A stretch of DNA of 64,000 bases from Micromonospora polyrhachis (GTDB lineage: Bacteria > Actinomycetota > Actinomycetes > Mycobacteriales > Micromonosporaceae): NCBI RefSeq assembly GCF_014203835.1, contig NZ_JACHJW010000001.1:6584501-6648500 (forward strand), written 5' to 3'. Shown piece by piece: positions 9,494-16,919 of the stretch. The notes under the pieces were generated by a model. That model saw only the letters and a program-made list of their open reading frames with translations. It was not told where the DNA came from and made no database searches. The first letter of the stretch is position 1. Each line of letters starts with the position of its first letter. The position numbers were made by a program, and so were the translations under genes.

Positions 9494-10402
9494 ATGTTCG
9501 AGGGGTTCCAGGAAGCCATGGTGGACGTCGGCGCGGTCCGGGTGCGGGTCCGTAGCGGGGGAGCGGGTCCGCCGGTGGTGCTGCTGCACGGGCATCCGCG
9601 TACCCACACCACGTGGCACCGGGTCGCGCCGCTGCTGGCCGCCGCCGGACACTCGGTGGTGTGTCCGGACCTGCGGGGCTATGGGCAGTCGACCAAGCCA
9701 CCCACCACCAGTGATCATGCCCCCTACGCCAAACGGGCGATGGCTGGTGACGTCCTGCGACTGATGCGCCAGCTCGGGTACGAGCGGTTCGCCGTGGTCG
9801 GTCACGACCGGGGCAGCTACGTGGCGACCCGGCTGGCGCTCGACACACCCGACGCGGTCACCCAGCTCGTCGTCATGGACAGCGTGCCGATCGGTGAGGC
9901 GCTGGCCCGCGCCGATGCCACCTTCGCCACGGCCTGGTGGCACTGGTTCTTCTTCGCCCAGCCGGAGAAACCGGAACGGGCCATCCTGACCGATCCGGAC
10001 GCCTGGTACGGCGGTGACCCCGGCCGGATGGGGGCGGAGAACCATGCTGACTATCGGGCCGCGATCCATGATCCGGCCACCGTGCACGCGATGCTGGAGG
10101 ATTACCGGGCGGGGCTCGGCGTGGATCGGGCCGCCGACGACGCCGATCGCGCCGCCGGCAGACGGATCGGCTGCCCTACCCTCGTGCTCTGGTCCACCCG
10201 GGACGACATGCAGCAGCTGTACGGCGATGTCGTGGCGGTGTGGCGGAACTGGGCCGAGGACGTGCGGGGCGCACCGGTGGAGAGCGGACACCACATGGCC
10301 GAGGATGCTCCGGTGGAGTTGACCGAGAAGATCGTCGAGTTCCTGGCCACGCCGGTGTCCGGAGGTGACCGCTTCAGGAGTGACGCCGCCGGACCGGGGT
10401 GA
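9494..10402 (+). CDS. Alpha/beta hydrolase, haloacetate dehalogenase-like
   Basis: A 302-residue alpha/beta hydrolase. The oxyanion-hole motif HGHPRT is near residue 34, CPDLRGYGQS follows, the nucleophile elbow GHDRG has Asp as nucleophile, and SGHHMAEDAP carries the catalytic His. Asp in the elbow and the FFFAQPE cap segment point to the fluoroacetate/haloacetate dehalogenase and epoxide hydrolase branch rather than esterases. The substrate cannot be told from sequence. MFEGFQEAMVDVG matches the family N-terminus, so 9494 is kept although its RBS is weak; ATG 9518 is an alternative. The 3' end overlaps the convergent ApbE-like gene by 29 bases. Confidence 0.85.
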   Translation: MFEGFQEAMVDVGAVRVRVRSGGAGPPVVLLHGHPRTHTTWHRVAPLLAAAGHSVVCPDLRGYGQSTKPPTTSDHAPYAKRAMAGDVLRLMRQLGYERFAVVGHDRGSYVATRLALDTPDAVTQLVVMDSVPIGEALARADATFATAWWHWFFFAQPEKPERAILTDPDAWYGGDPGRMGAENHADYRAAIHDPATVHAMLEDYRAGLGVDRAADDADRAAGRRIGCPTLVLWSTRDDMQQLYGDVVAVWRNWAEDVRGAPVESGHHMAEDAPVELTEKIVEFLATPVSGGDRFRSDAAGPG

Positions 10403-11369
10403 GCGTCGATGCCGGGTGCCAGGCCGGCCAGAGGCCCGGCCGTTCCAGCCCGGCGCCGACCGACTTGCGGATGCCGTCCACGGTGACCAGACGAGCTGCC
10501 ACGCCGAGCGACTCCAGCCACGACACGGCGTCGTAGCCACGTAGCACCGCCGCCATGCTCAGCGCCTTCGCGGCGACGCAGGTTGCCGCCGCCACCGACA
10601 CGCCCGCCCACAACGGGGCCGGTGGCAGTCCGGTACGCGGATCGACGATGCCGAAGCCGGGCGGGTTGCGGTCCAGACCGGAGGAGGTCGCCAACGCCCC
10701 ACCAGCCAACATGATCCGTTCGGTGTCGACAGAGACCGGCCAACCGTCAGCGGGGATGGCGCCGGCGGTGGCCGCGCATCGGCCGACGCCGACCAGCGCA
10801 CCGCCGTCGTACCGGGAGATGAGCAGATCCGCGCAGCGTTGGGCGGCGTACGCCGGCACGATCGCCCCCAGATCGAGCACCACGGCTGGCGGCACCGTCA
10901 GACACCCCTCGTGCAGGATCACGCTCCGCCAGCCGGCTACCGGGCCGGCTGGCCGCGCAGTGTCGGCTGGGGCGGCCGGGCGGGGCAGATCGGTCGGGCC
11001 GGGCGCGTGCGCACTGCCGGCAGGGAGGGCACGGTCGGTCGAGGCCGCGTCACCGCCGGAGAGCCACGGCCGACGCAGCCGCAGCCGCAACAGCGCCGCT
11101 CCGATGGTCGGGTCGACGTCCCCGTCGGTCAACTCGGCGGCGGAGAGTGCGGCCGACATCAGGCCACCGAGCGGTGGACTGACCGGCGTCGGCTGTCCCG
11201 TTGCCCGGTGCACCTGGGCCAGTTCGGTGTCGGACCGGCCTCGACCGCAGACCCGGTTGATCTTCGCAAGCTCGGCCATCACCAGTCTCCGGGCACCGAT
11301 CATGGTCGTCGGATCGGTGACCGTGACCCGTACCGGTGTTCCCTGGTACGCCCATCGTGCCGTCCGCAT
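10374..11369 (-). CDS. ApbE-like FAD:protein FMN transferase, divergent
   Basis: A 331-residue protein resembling ApbE enzymes, which attach FMN to threonine of partner flavoproteins. Family landmarks are YQGTPVRVTVTDP, INRVCGRGRSDTELAQV, DVDPTIGAAL, LDLGAI (165-170), GGALATSSGLDR and IVDPRTGLPP. The usual DLGGIAKGYA reads DLGAIVPAYA, and the usual His before the DPRTG motif is absent. A Pro/Ala-rich linker of about 40 residues (110-147) is inserted. No FMN-binding partner is next to it. Activity may be altered or lost. ATG 11369 has GGGAGTG upstream. Confidence 0.75.
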   Translation of the reverse strand: MRTARWAYQGTPVRVTVTDPTTMIGARRLVMAELAKINRVCGRGRSDTELAQVHRATGQPTPVSPPLGGLMSAALSAAELTDGDVDPTIGAALLRLRLRRPWLSGGDAASTDRALPAGSAHAPGPTDLPRPAAPADTARPAGPVAGWRSVILHEGCLTVPPAVVLDLGAIVPAYAAQRCADLLISRYDGGALVGVGRCAATAGAIPADGWPVSVDTERIMLAGGALATSSGLDRNPPGFGIVDPRTGLPPAPLWAGVSVAAATCVAAKALSMAAVLRGYDAVSWLESLGVAARLVTVDGIRKSVGAGLERPGLWPAWHPASTLTPVRRRHS

Positions 11370-11597
11370 ACGTCACTCCCGTCGCTACCCGTGGCTCCGC
11401 CAGCCTCGCGGCAACGCCTGTACCGGCGGTGTGGTGAACCTGTGAGTCAGCTGTGACGACGGCCGCTGGCGGGCTGGGGTGTCCAGCCTTTGGCAGGCAC
11501 GGGTACGTCGGTGCCCGGCTGGCCTCGGGGCGGTCATGGCGATCGCACAGGTGACACACAGACCGCCCTGAGGACAGACCCAGCCAGGAACGGCATC

Positions 11598-12353
11598 ATG
11601 CAGGTCATGGGCACCGATCCACGAAACACCGGCGGCCAGGTCGAGTTACGCCGACCCGACGGTGAGCCGGTACGGGTGCTGGTGGTCGACGACGAGACGA
11701 CGTTGACCGACCTACTCGCCATGGCGCTGCGCTACGAGGGCTGGCAGGTGCAGGGCGCGAACACCGGCACCGACGCGGTGCGGGTGGCGAGACAGTTCCA
11801 GCCGGACGTCGTCATACTCGACGTCATGCTGCCCGACCTGGACGGGTTCGAGGTGCTTCGGCGGCTGCGCGGGCATCTTCCCGACGTGCCGATCCTGTTT
11901 CTTACCGCCCGGGACGCGGTCGAGGACCGGATTGCCGGGCTGACCGTCGGCGGCGACGACTACGTGACCAAACCGTTCAGCCTGGAGGAGGTGGTGGCCC
12001 GACTCCGAGCCCTGATGCGGCGCTCCGGGGTGGCGGTAGCTGCCCGGGAGGAGGCGGTGCTGGTGGTCGGCGACCTGACCCTGGACGAGGACAGCCACGA
12101 GGTACGCCGGGGCGGGCAGCTGATCTCGCTGACCGCGACCGAGTTCGAGCTGCTGCGGTTCCTGATGCGCAACCCCCGGCGGGTACTGAGCAAGGCGCAC
12201 ATCCTGGATCGGGTGTGGAACTACGACTTTGGCGGCCAGGCCAACGTGGTCGAACTGTACATCTCCTATCTGCGCAAGAAGGTCGACGCTGGCCGGGAGC
12301 CGATGATCCATACGCTGCGCGGTGCGGGGTATGTCCTCAAGCCCGCCGACTGA
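11598..12353 (+). CDS. OmpR-family response regulator
   Basis: A 251-residue response regulator. VRVLVVDDE starts the receiver domain, the phospho-acceptor Asp is near residue 75 in VVILDVMLPDLDG, and VTKPF supplies the lysine. The C-terminal winged helix contains LTATEFELLRFLMRNPRRVLSK and GAGYVLKPAD. ATG 11598 has AGGAA 7 bases upstream; an earlier in-frame start would add 36 low-complexity residues. It overlaps the kinase by 23 bases and resembles PrrA/TrcR-like actinobacterial regulators. Targets are unknown. The divergent ApbE-like gene may be one. Confidence 0.93.
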   Translation: MQVMGTDPRNTGGQVELRRPDGEPVRVLVVDDETTLTDLLAMALRYEGWQVQGANTGTDAVRVARQFQPDVVILDVMLPDLDGFEVLRRLRGHLPDVPILFLTARDAVEDRIAGLTVGGDDYVTKPFSLEEVVARLRALMRRSGVAVAAREEAVLVVGDLTLDEDSHEVRRGGQLISLTATEFELLRFLMRNPRRVLSKAHILDRVWNYDFGGQANVVELYISYLRKKVDAGREPMIHTLRGAGYVLKPAD

Positions 12354-13950
12354 CGGCCGATCCGGCGACCGGGGGGCCGCCCCTGCGACGGCGGACCGGG
12401 CACCGCAGCCCGGCCGGCGCTGGTGGCCGCGGCCGGAGGACACGGTCCGGCCAGCACCGGTGGGTGCGATCCGGCGGTGGTGGTTACGGCAGTTCGGCCC
12501 GGCCCGCAGGTGGCTGGCGGGCCGGTCGCTGCGCGCCCGACTGGTGGCGGCGGTGCTGGCGCTGCTCGCCGCCGTGTGCGTGGCGATCGGCGTGGTCACC
12601 ACGGTGGCGCTACACCAGTTCCTGGTCGACCAGCTTGATCAACGTCTCGGTACGGCGGCCACCCGGGCGGGCGGGCCACCCGGACGACCGGCCCCCGGTC
12701 AGGACGCGTTCTTCCGGGGACAGGCCGCCGGAACGCTCACCGCCAAAATGGAGGGCGGGCAGCTCGTCTGGGCCGCCACCTTCCAGCCGGACGAAGCCGT
12801 CGAACAGCGGCCGGTGCCGATGGAGCAACGGTCCACGCTGCTGGCGTTACCGACCGACGGTCGACCCCGATCCCGAGACCTCGGTGAACTGGGGGAGTAC
12901 CGGCTGGTCGCCCGCCGGACGCCGGCCGGCGACGTCTTCGTCACCGGTCTGCCGATGGCCGAGGTACAGCGCACCGTCTGGTGGATGGTCGCGTTCCAGG
13001 CAGGGATAGCCGGTGCCGGGTTGCTGGTCGCCGGTACGGCGGGAGCGTTGATCGTCCGGGGCTCCCTGCGACCGCTACGTCGGGTGGCGGCCACCGCCAG
13101 CCGGGTCGCCGAACTGCCGCTGGACCGGGGAGAGGTGGCGCTGCGGGTCCGGGTGCCGGCCACCGACACCGACCAGCGTACGGAGATCGGCCAGGTCGGT
13201 GCGGCGCTCAACCGGATGCTCGGGCACGTCGCCGCCGCGCTCACCGCCCGCCAGGCCAGCGAGACCCGGGTACGTCAGTTCGTCGCGGATGCCAGCCACG
13301 AGTTGCGTACGCCGTTGGCCGCGATCCACGGCTATGCCGAACTCGCCCGTCGGGGCCGGGAGCCGGTGCCGGCCGACGTCGCCCACGCGTTGCGCGGGGT
13401 GGAGTCGGCGAGCGCCCGGATGACCCGGCTGGTCGACGACCTGCTGCTGCTCGCCCGGCTGGACTCGGGACGGCCCCTGGCCACCGAGTCGGTCGACCTG
13501 TCGGCGCTGGCGGTCGAGGCGGTCAGCGACGCCCACGTCGCCGGGCCGGAGCACCGGTGGCGGCTGGACCTGCCCGCCGAGCCGCTGCGGATCGACGGCG
13601 ACCCGGTCCGGCTACCCCAGATCCTGGCGAACCTGCTGACCAACGCCCGGACCCACACCCCACCCGGCACCACCGTCACGACCGGCCTGTCGGCACCCGG
13701 TGACGGAACGGTCGAGATCACCGTCGGCGACGACGGGCCAGGTATCCCCGCCGAGTTGCAGGGGGAGGTCTTCGAACGGTTCAGCCGGGGGGACACCTCA
13801 CGATCGCGAGCCGCCGGTAGCACCGGCCTCGGCCTGGCGATCGTGGCGGCCATCGTGGAGGCGCACCGGGGCACGGTCACGGTCGCCAGCCGGCCGGGGC
13901 ACACCCTCTTCACCGTACGACTTCCCGGGCTCGTCGTCGGTGCACCGTGA
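12331..13950 (+). CDS. Sensor histidine kinase
   Basis: A 539-residue membrane kinase. A Pro/Arg-rich cytoplasmic N-terminus precedes a first helix (LVAAVLALLAAVCVAIGVV), an extracytoplasmic sensor region of about 110 residues, a second helix (AGAGLLVAGTAGALIV), HAMP, HisKA with DASHELRTPLAAIHGYAEL (His near 323), and HATPase_c with NLLTNARTHTPPG, GDDGPGIP and GLGLAIVAAIVEAH. All kinase boxes are intact. ATG 12331 is preferred to GTG 12322, which codes only three more residues. It is the partner of the regulator just upstream. The signal is unknown. Confidence 0.92.
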   Translation: MSSSPPTDGRSGDRGAAPATADRAPQPGRRWWPRPEDTVRPAPVGAIRRWWLRQFGPARRWLAGRSLRARLVAAVLALLAAVCVAIGVVTTVALHQFLVDQLDQRLGTAATRAGGPPGRPAPGQDAFFRGQAAGTLTAKMEGGQLVWAATFQPDEAVEQRPVPMEQRSTLLALPTDGRPRSRDLGELGEYRLVARRTPAGDVFVTGLPMAEVQRTVWWMVAFQAGIAGAGLLVAGTAGALIVRGSLRPLRRVAATASRVAELPLDRGEVALRVRVPATDTDQRTEIGQVGAALNRMLGHVAAALTARQASETRVRQFVADASHELRTPLAAIHGYAELARRGREPVPADVAHALRGVESASARMTRLVDDLLLLARLDSGRPLATESVDLSALAVEAVSDAHVAGPEHRWRLDLPAEPLRIDGDPVRLPQILANLLTNARTHTPPGTTVTTGLSAPGDGTVEITVGDDGPGIPAELQGEVFERFSRGDTSRSRAAGSTGLGLAIVAAIVEAHRGTVTVASRPGHTLFTVRLPGLVVGAP

Positions 13951-13956
13951 CCGGGG

Positions 13957-14014
13957 TCGCCGGTCTACCGTCGTGGGTGGCCGGATCGCCGGTCTACCGT
14001 CGTGGGTGGCCGGG
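13957..14014. repeat. 29-base tandem duplication after the kinase gene
   Basis: Two adjacent 29-base copies (13957-13985 and 13986-14014), identical except at the last base, each containing TCTACCGTCGTGGGTGG. They lie in the short space between convergent genes. This looks like recent slippage or duplication and no function is apparent. Confidence 0.7.
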
Positions 14015-14073
14015 GTCGCCGGGTGTGCTCGGCCCGTGATCCCCACGGCGTGGTCCGAGGACCATCTGTCCTA

Positions 14074-15240
14074 TCAGGACTGGTTGGCCGGGGTGCGGGC
14101 GTGGGTGGCGGCCTGTTGGCGTACCCGCTCGACCTCCGTGGAGCGGGTGAACCGTCGCGTGACCTGGGCCAGCCAGGCGCTTTCCGAGGCCAGTGACGGG
14201 TCGACGTCCTGGAACGGGTGGTCGGCACCGTAGGTGCGCCCGGCTGCGTGCCCGACCAGGGCGGCGGCGATCACCGCAGCCTCCAGGGTGGCCGGGTCCG
14301 CACCCGGGCCGACCCAGCGGGACACGTCCGGATGGGCGTACGAGCGCAGGGCCAGTTGTGCGTCACGGATCTCGATGACCCGGCGGTAGAGCGCGAACTC
14401 CGGTCCGGTCAGCAGTCGGGGGGTGGTGGCGAGGGTGACCTGGGGCACCGCCTCGTGCAGCGTGCGCCAGAGGGGATGGATCTGCCGGTAGCGCAGTGCC
14501 GCGCGACACCAGCGCAGGGGTGCGGCGAGCCGGTTGCCCCAGGCGGTGAGGGTTGCCCCGATCAGCCAGAGGGCCACGCAGATCGCCCCGATCGACGAGC
14601 CCACCGGCAGGGCGGTGGCCAGCGACCAACCGGTGATCAGAGTGATCACCGGCCGTACCCCGGACCAGCCGGCCCAGACGATCCCCAGGGCCGCCCCGGC
14701 GACCACGAACCGTAGTCCGGCCCGCAGCGTGGTGGCCTCGATGTGGCGTACGTAGCCGCCGACGCTGTGGATGAAGGTGACCAGGCTGACGGAGATGTAG
14801 AGGAAGAAGACCGCGAGGTAGCCGACCACCAGCGGATCGCGGGAGTAGACGTTGACGAAGTTGAGCGTGTGCCGGGTGTCCGCCAGCAGTAGCAGTACGG
14901 CCATCAGGGTGATGGCCCCGGCGAGGACGAATCCGTGTCGGCGCAGCCATCGTCGGGTGTGCTGCGGACGGGCGATGCTCTGCCCGAGCGCGCCGAGGAA
15001 GTAGGCGGCGACCATCTCCAGCCCGTTGCCGAGCAGTCGGGTGAGGTTGGGCACGGGTTCGAAGTGACTGGCCAGGATCAGGGTCGGCTGCGCCATGGTG
15101 GCCAACCCCAGCCCCAGACACAGGAAGAACGCCGACAGGTAGCGCAGGCCGGAGGCCCGGCGGTCACGTCGTACGCGCAGCAGCTTGTAACCGCTTACCC
15201 CGACCGCGAGGGCGCATGCGCAGTAGTTGAGCCAGTTCAT
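14074..15240 (-). CDS. MAB_1171c-family polytopic membrane protein
   Basis: A 388-residue protein with about seven membrane helices in residues 1-235 (for example LSAFFLCLGLGLATMAQ, GAITLMAVLLLL, YLAVFFLYISVSLV) and a soluble C-terminal third. It resembles the group named MAB_1171c putative transporters, whose function is not established. It is the last gene of a three-gene operon (HTH regulator, ImmA/IrrE protease, this protein), 5 bases after the protease. Given the divergent peptide operon it could be a sensor, importer or immunity protein; that is inference. No catalytic motif was recognised in the tail. Confidence 0.75.
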   Translation of the reverse strand: MNWLNYCACALAVGVSGYKLLRVRRDRRASGLRYLSAFFLCLGLGLATMAQPTLILASHFEPVPNLTRLLGNGLEMVAAYFLGALGQSIARPQHTRRWLRRHGFVLAGAITLMAVLLLLADTRHTLNFVNVYSRDPLVVGYLAVFFLYISVSLVTFIHSVGGYVRHIEATTLRAGLRFVVAGAALGIVWAGWSGVRPVITLITGWSLATALPVGSSIGAICVALWLIGATLTAWGNRLAAPLRWCRAALRYRQIHPLWRTLHEAVPQVTLATTPRLLTGPEFALYRRVIEIRDAQLALRSYAHPDVSRWVGPGADPATLEAAVIAAALVGHAAGRTYGADHPFQDVDPSLASESAWLAQVTRRFTRSTEVERVRQQAATHARTPANQS

Positions 15241-15245
15241 TCCGC

Positions 15246-15749
15246 TCAGGGGGTGTCGAAGACTGAACCCAATCGTGCCAGACCGTCGGCGACATCCGGG
15301 GAGGCGGTGGAGCCGGCGCGTCGCCGGGCCCGCTGGGCGATCATCGAGGCGACGAGTTCGGCCTCCTGCTCCTGCGCGGCCGTGTAGTCGGACCGCCCGA
15401 GGACCCGCCGGACGAGGTCACTGGAGAGGTTGGGCAGCAGGAGACGGGGCAGGGCGTCGAGAGCGGTGTCGCCGATGTGTCCACAGAGGAGATGGCACAC
15501 CTCGTGCAGCAGGATGTGGTCCTGGTGCAACCGGGTGGTGCTGGCCGAGTAGAAGATGTAGTCGGCCTGGTCGGTGGCGACCAGGGCGCCACAGTGTGTG
15601 GCTCGACCGGACATCGGTACCAGTTCGACGGGACGACCGCGTTGCCGGGCCAGCGCGGCGACGAACCCGGTGGGCTCGAAGGGCACCGGAATCGACAGGG
15701 CCTCGACCATCCGTTCGCACCTGCGCCACATGGTGCGGTCAACCGTCAT
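15246..15749 (-). CDS. ImmA/IrrE-family metallo-endopeptidase
   Basis: A 167-residue protein with an intact zinc-protease motif, LLHEVCHLLCGH (H82, E83, H86), and a downstream EQEAELVAS helix supplying the third ligand, as in ImmA/IrrE (M78) proteases. Proteases of this group cleave or inactivate a cognate HTH repressor in response to a signal. It overlaps the EspR-like HTH gene by 11 bases, which fits a repressor/anti-repressor pair. The N-terminal ~60 residues form a sensor-like part with no known name. Confidence 0.85.
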   Translation of the reverse strand: MTVDRTMWRRCERMVEALSIPVPFEPTGFVAALARQRGRPVELVPMSGRATHCGALVATDQADYIFYSASTTRLHQDHILLHEVCHLLCGHIGDTALDALPRLLLPNLSSDLVRRVLGRSDYTAAQEQEAELVASMIAQRARRRAGSTASPDVADGLARLGSVFDTP

Positions 15750-16179
15750 CGCGCCCCGCCGCCGCGCTTCGTCGCGCCTCGCGTCGGCTGATCGCCTCGA
15801 TCATGTCGCTGATCGTGTCGAGCCCCTCGGGGGAGAGGGTGACCGCCCGCAGGGCGATCTGCCGTACGGCGTTGTCCCGCAGGGCGCCGAGTAGTTCCAG
15901 TTCACCGGCGATTCGGGCGCTCTGCTCGTCGTCGAAGAAGTAGGCCGGTGGTACCTGGAAGAACTGGGCGAGTGCCTCCAGGTGTCGCTTGGTGGGGTTG
16001 TCCCGGCGACCGTTGCGCAGCTGCCAGAGGTAGGTGGCGGAGAAGCTCTCCCCGGTCGCCTCCCGGCAGGCGCTGGCGACCTCCTCGTTGCGGTACTGCT
16101 CGCGATCCGGGCGTCGAATGATTTCGAAGAGCCGGTTGATCTTCTCGGCAAGGGTCGACCGGGCCTCGCTCTGGCCCAT
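15739..16179 (-). CDS. EspR-like XRE-family HTH regulator
   Basis: A 146-residue protein. Its N-terminal half follows the pattern of mycobacterial EspR: LAEKINRLFEI, then EEVASACRE, SATYLWQLRNGRRDNPTKRHLEALAQFFQVPPAYFFDDE. The C-terminal half (LLGALRDNAVRQIALRAVTLSPEGL) matches the EspR dimerisation segment. EspR binds paired distant sites and acts as a nucleoid-type regulator. ATG 16179 has a strong GGAAGGAGGAG upstream. The protein probably acts on the dyad in the divergent intergenic region and is a likely target of the adjacent protease. The Ser/Arg/Ala-rich tail is not conserved. Confidence 0.85.
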   Translation of the reverse strand: MGQSEARSTLAEKINRLFEIIRRPDREQYRNEEVASACREATGESFSATYLWQLRNGRRDNPTKRHLEALAQFFQVPPAYFFDDEQSARIAGELELLGALRDNAVRQIALRAVTLSPEGLDTISDMIEAISRREARRSAAAGRDDG

Positions 16180-16265
16180 TCAGCCACTCCTCCTTCCGGA
16201 ACGGATAGATCCCCCTGTCGGTGTTGACGGGGCGGACGGCCTCCGACATTCTAGCGAGACAGTTT

Positions 16266-16310
16266 TTAGCTGAGATGAATCGCGAGCTAGCGGTTTGCCA
16301 TCTCAGCTAA
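16266..16310. promoter_or_regulatory. Dyad operator between the EspR-like operon and the peptide operon
   Basis: Perfect 12-base arms, TTAGCTGAGATG (16266-16277) and CATCTCAGCTAA (16299-16310), lie 21 bases apart. A CTAGCG motif with a nearby GTTT occurs twice (about 16251 and 16287). The region is AT-richer than its surroundings and sits between divergent start codons at 16179 and 16337, so it is the obvious control point for both operons. The binding protein is inferred to be the EspR-like regulator. Confidence 0.55.
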
Positions 16311-16336
16311 GAGGCTTTGGGGGAGGTGAAACAGCA

Positions 16337-16561
16337 ATGAGCACATTGGTCACGCACACAAACGGGATCTCCCAGGAGATGTTCGGCGAGTTGACGGAGA
16401 CGGATGGCGGTCACGGCCAGGTGACCATCATGCCGGTGGCGGCCACCCCCGCCTCCGCCGTCGCCCTCGGCGTCGCCGTGGGAGCCGTCGCCTTCCACGC
16501 CGGCTACATGGTCGGCATCGCCCGCAACATGGCGGAGGGCAAGTATCCGCAACCGAAGTGA
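16337..16561 (+). CDS. Small glycine-rich peptide precursor 1
   Basis: A 74-residue product. ATG 16337 is preceded by GGGGGAGGTG, a very strong RBS. The N-terminal ~31 residues are polar. They are followed by MPVAATP (32-38), a hydrophobic helix with two GxxxG motifs (45-49 and 56-60), and a basic tail ending PQPK. Peptide 2 has the same plan: MS-LV start, MPVxATP, GAVA, AGY-VG, RN, PQPK. This resembles a leader/core arrangement of bacteriocins or hydrophobic secreted toxins, with GxxxG motifs as in two-peptide (class IIb) bacteriocins. I do not recognise the family; the role is inferred from the layout and the downstream membrane and export genes. Confidence 0.7.
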   Translation: MSTLVTHTNGISQEMFGELTETDGGHGQVTIMPVAATPASAVALGVAVGAVAFHAGYMVGIARNMAEGKYPQPK

Positions 16562-16602
16562 CCGACGTCCAGACGATGTCCACAGTTTAGGCAGGTGATG
16601 GA

Positions 16603-16830
16603 ATGTCTGTCCTCGTCGAGAAGGTGAACGCCGATCCCGCGCTCGCCGCGATCTCGATCCACGACGCCGACACCCGGCACCAGGTGGGTGGGATGCCGGT
16701 GACGGCGACCCCGGGCACCATCGTGACCGTCGCCGCCGGCGTCGGCCTGGTCGGCGCGGTCGCCGGCCTGTTCGGCGCCGGCTACGCCGTCGGTCGCAAC
16801 CTCGGCGGCACCCGGCCTCAGCCGAAGTAG
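16603..16830 (+). CDS. Small glycine-rich peptide precursor 2
   Basis: A 75-residue paralogue of the preceding peptide. The ATG at 16603 has GGCAGGTG upstream. MPVTATP spans 31-37, a hydrophobic Gly-rich helix 40-65 contains GAVAG (51-55) and GYAVG (60-64), and the C-terminus is PQPK. The polar N-terminal halves of the pair have diverged more than the C-terminal halves, as leader and core parts can. There is no cysteine, so lanthionine, sactionine or disulfide chemistry is excluded for this peptide. It is followed by a stable hairpin, which would make the two peptide genes more abundant than the downstream genes. Confidence 0.7.
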   Translation: MSVLVEKVNADPALAAISIHDADTRHQVGGMPVTATPGTIVTVAAGVGLVGAVAGLFGAGYAVGRNLGGTRPQPK

Positions 16831-16843
16831 CCGCCCGAGGACC

Positions 16844-16878
16844 GAGCCGGTGTGTCGTCCCCCGCGGCACACCGGCTC
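16844..16878 (+). terminator. Hairpin (probable attenuator) after the peptide genes
   Basis: A perfect 11-base stem, GAGCCGGTGTG (16844-16854) and CACACCGGCTC (16868-16878), with a 13-base loop. It starts 14 bases after the peptide 2 stop and lies 41 bases before the next gene. Partial termination here would keep peptide mRNA in excess over the processing and export genes, a common layout in bacteriocin operons. Confidence 0.6.
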
Positions 16879-16919
16879 ACCCCGTACCGCCACCACCAGC
16901 AGGAAGCACTGAACTTGCC

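Noticed and set aside
13957-14014. Start of a CRISPR array
   Set aside because: Two directly adjacent 29-base copies with no spacer and no cas genes nearby; simple tandem duplication.
15246-16179. Toxin-antitoxin pair (XRE plus RES/COG2856 toxin)
   Set aside because: The protease carries an intact HEVCH zinc site and the HTH is EspR-like; a repressor/protease pair fits better than a TA module.
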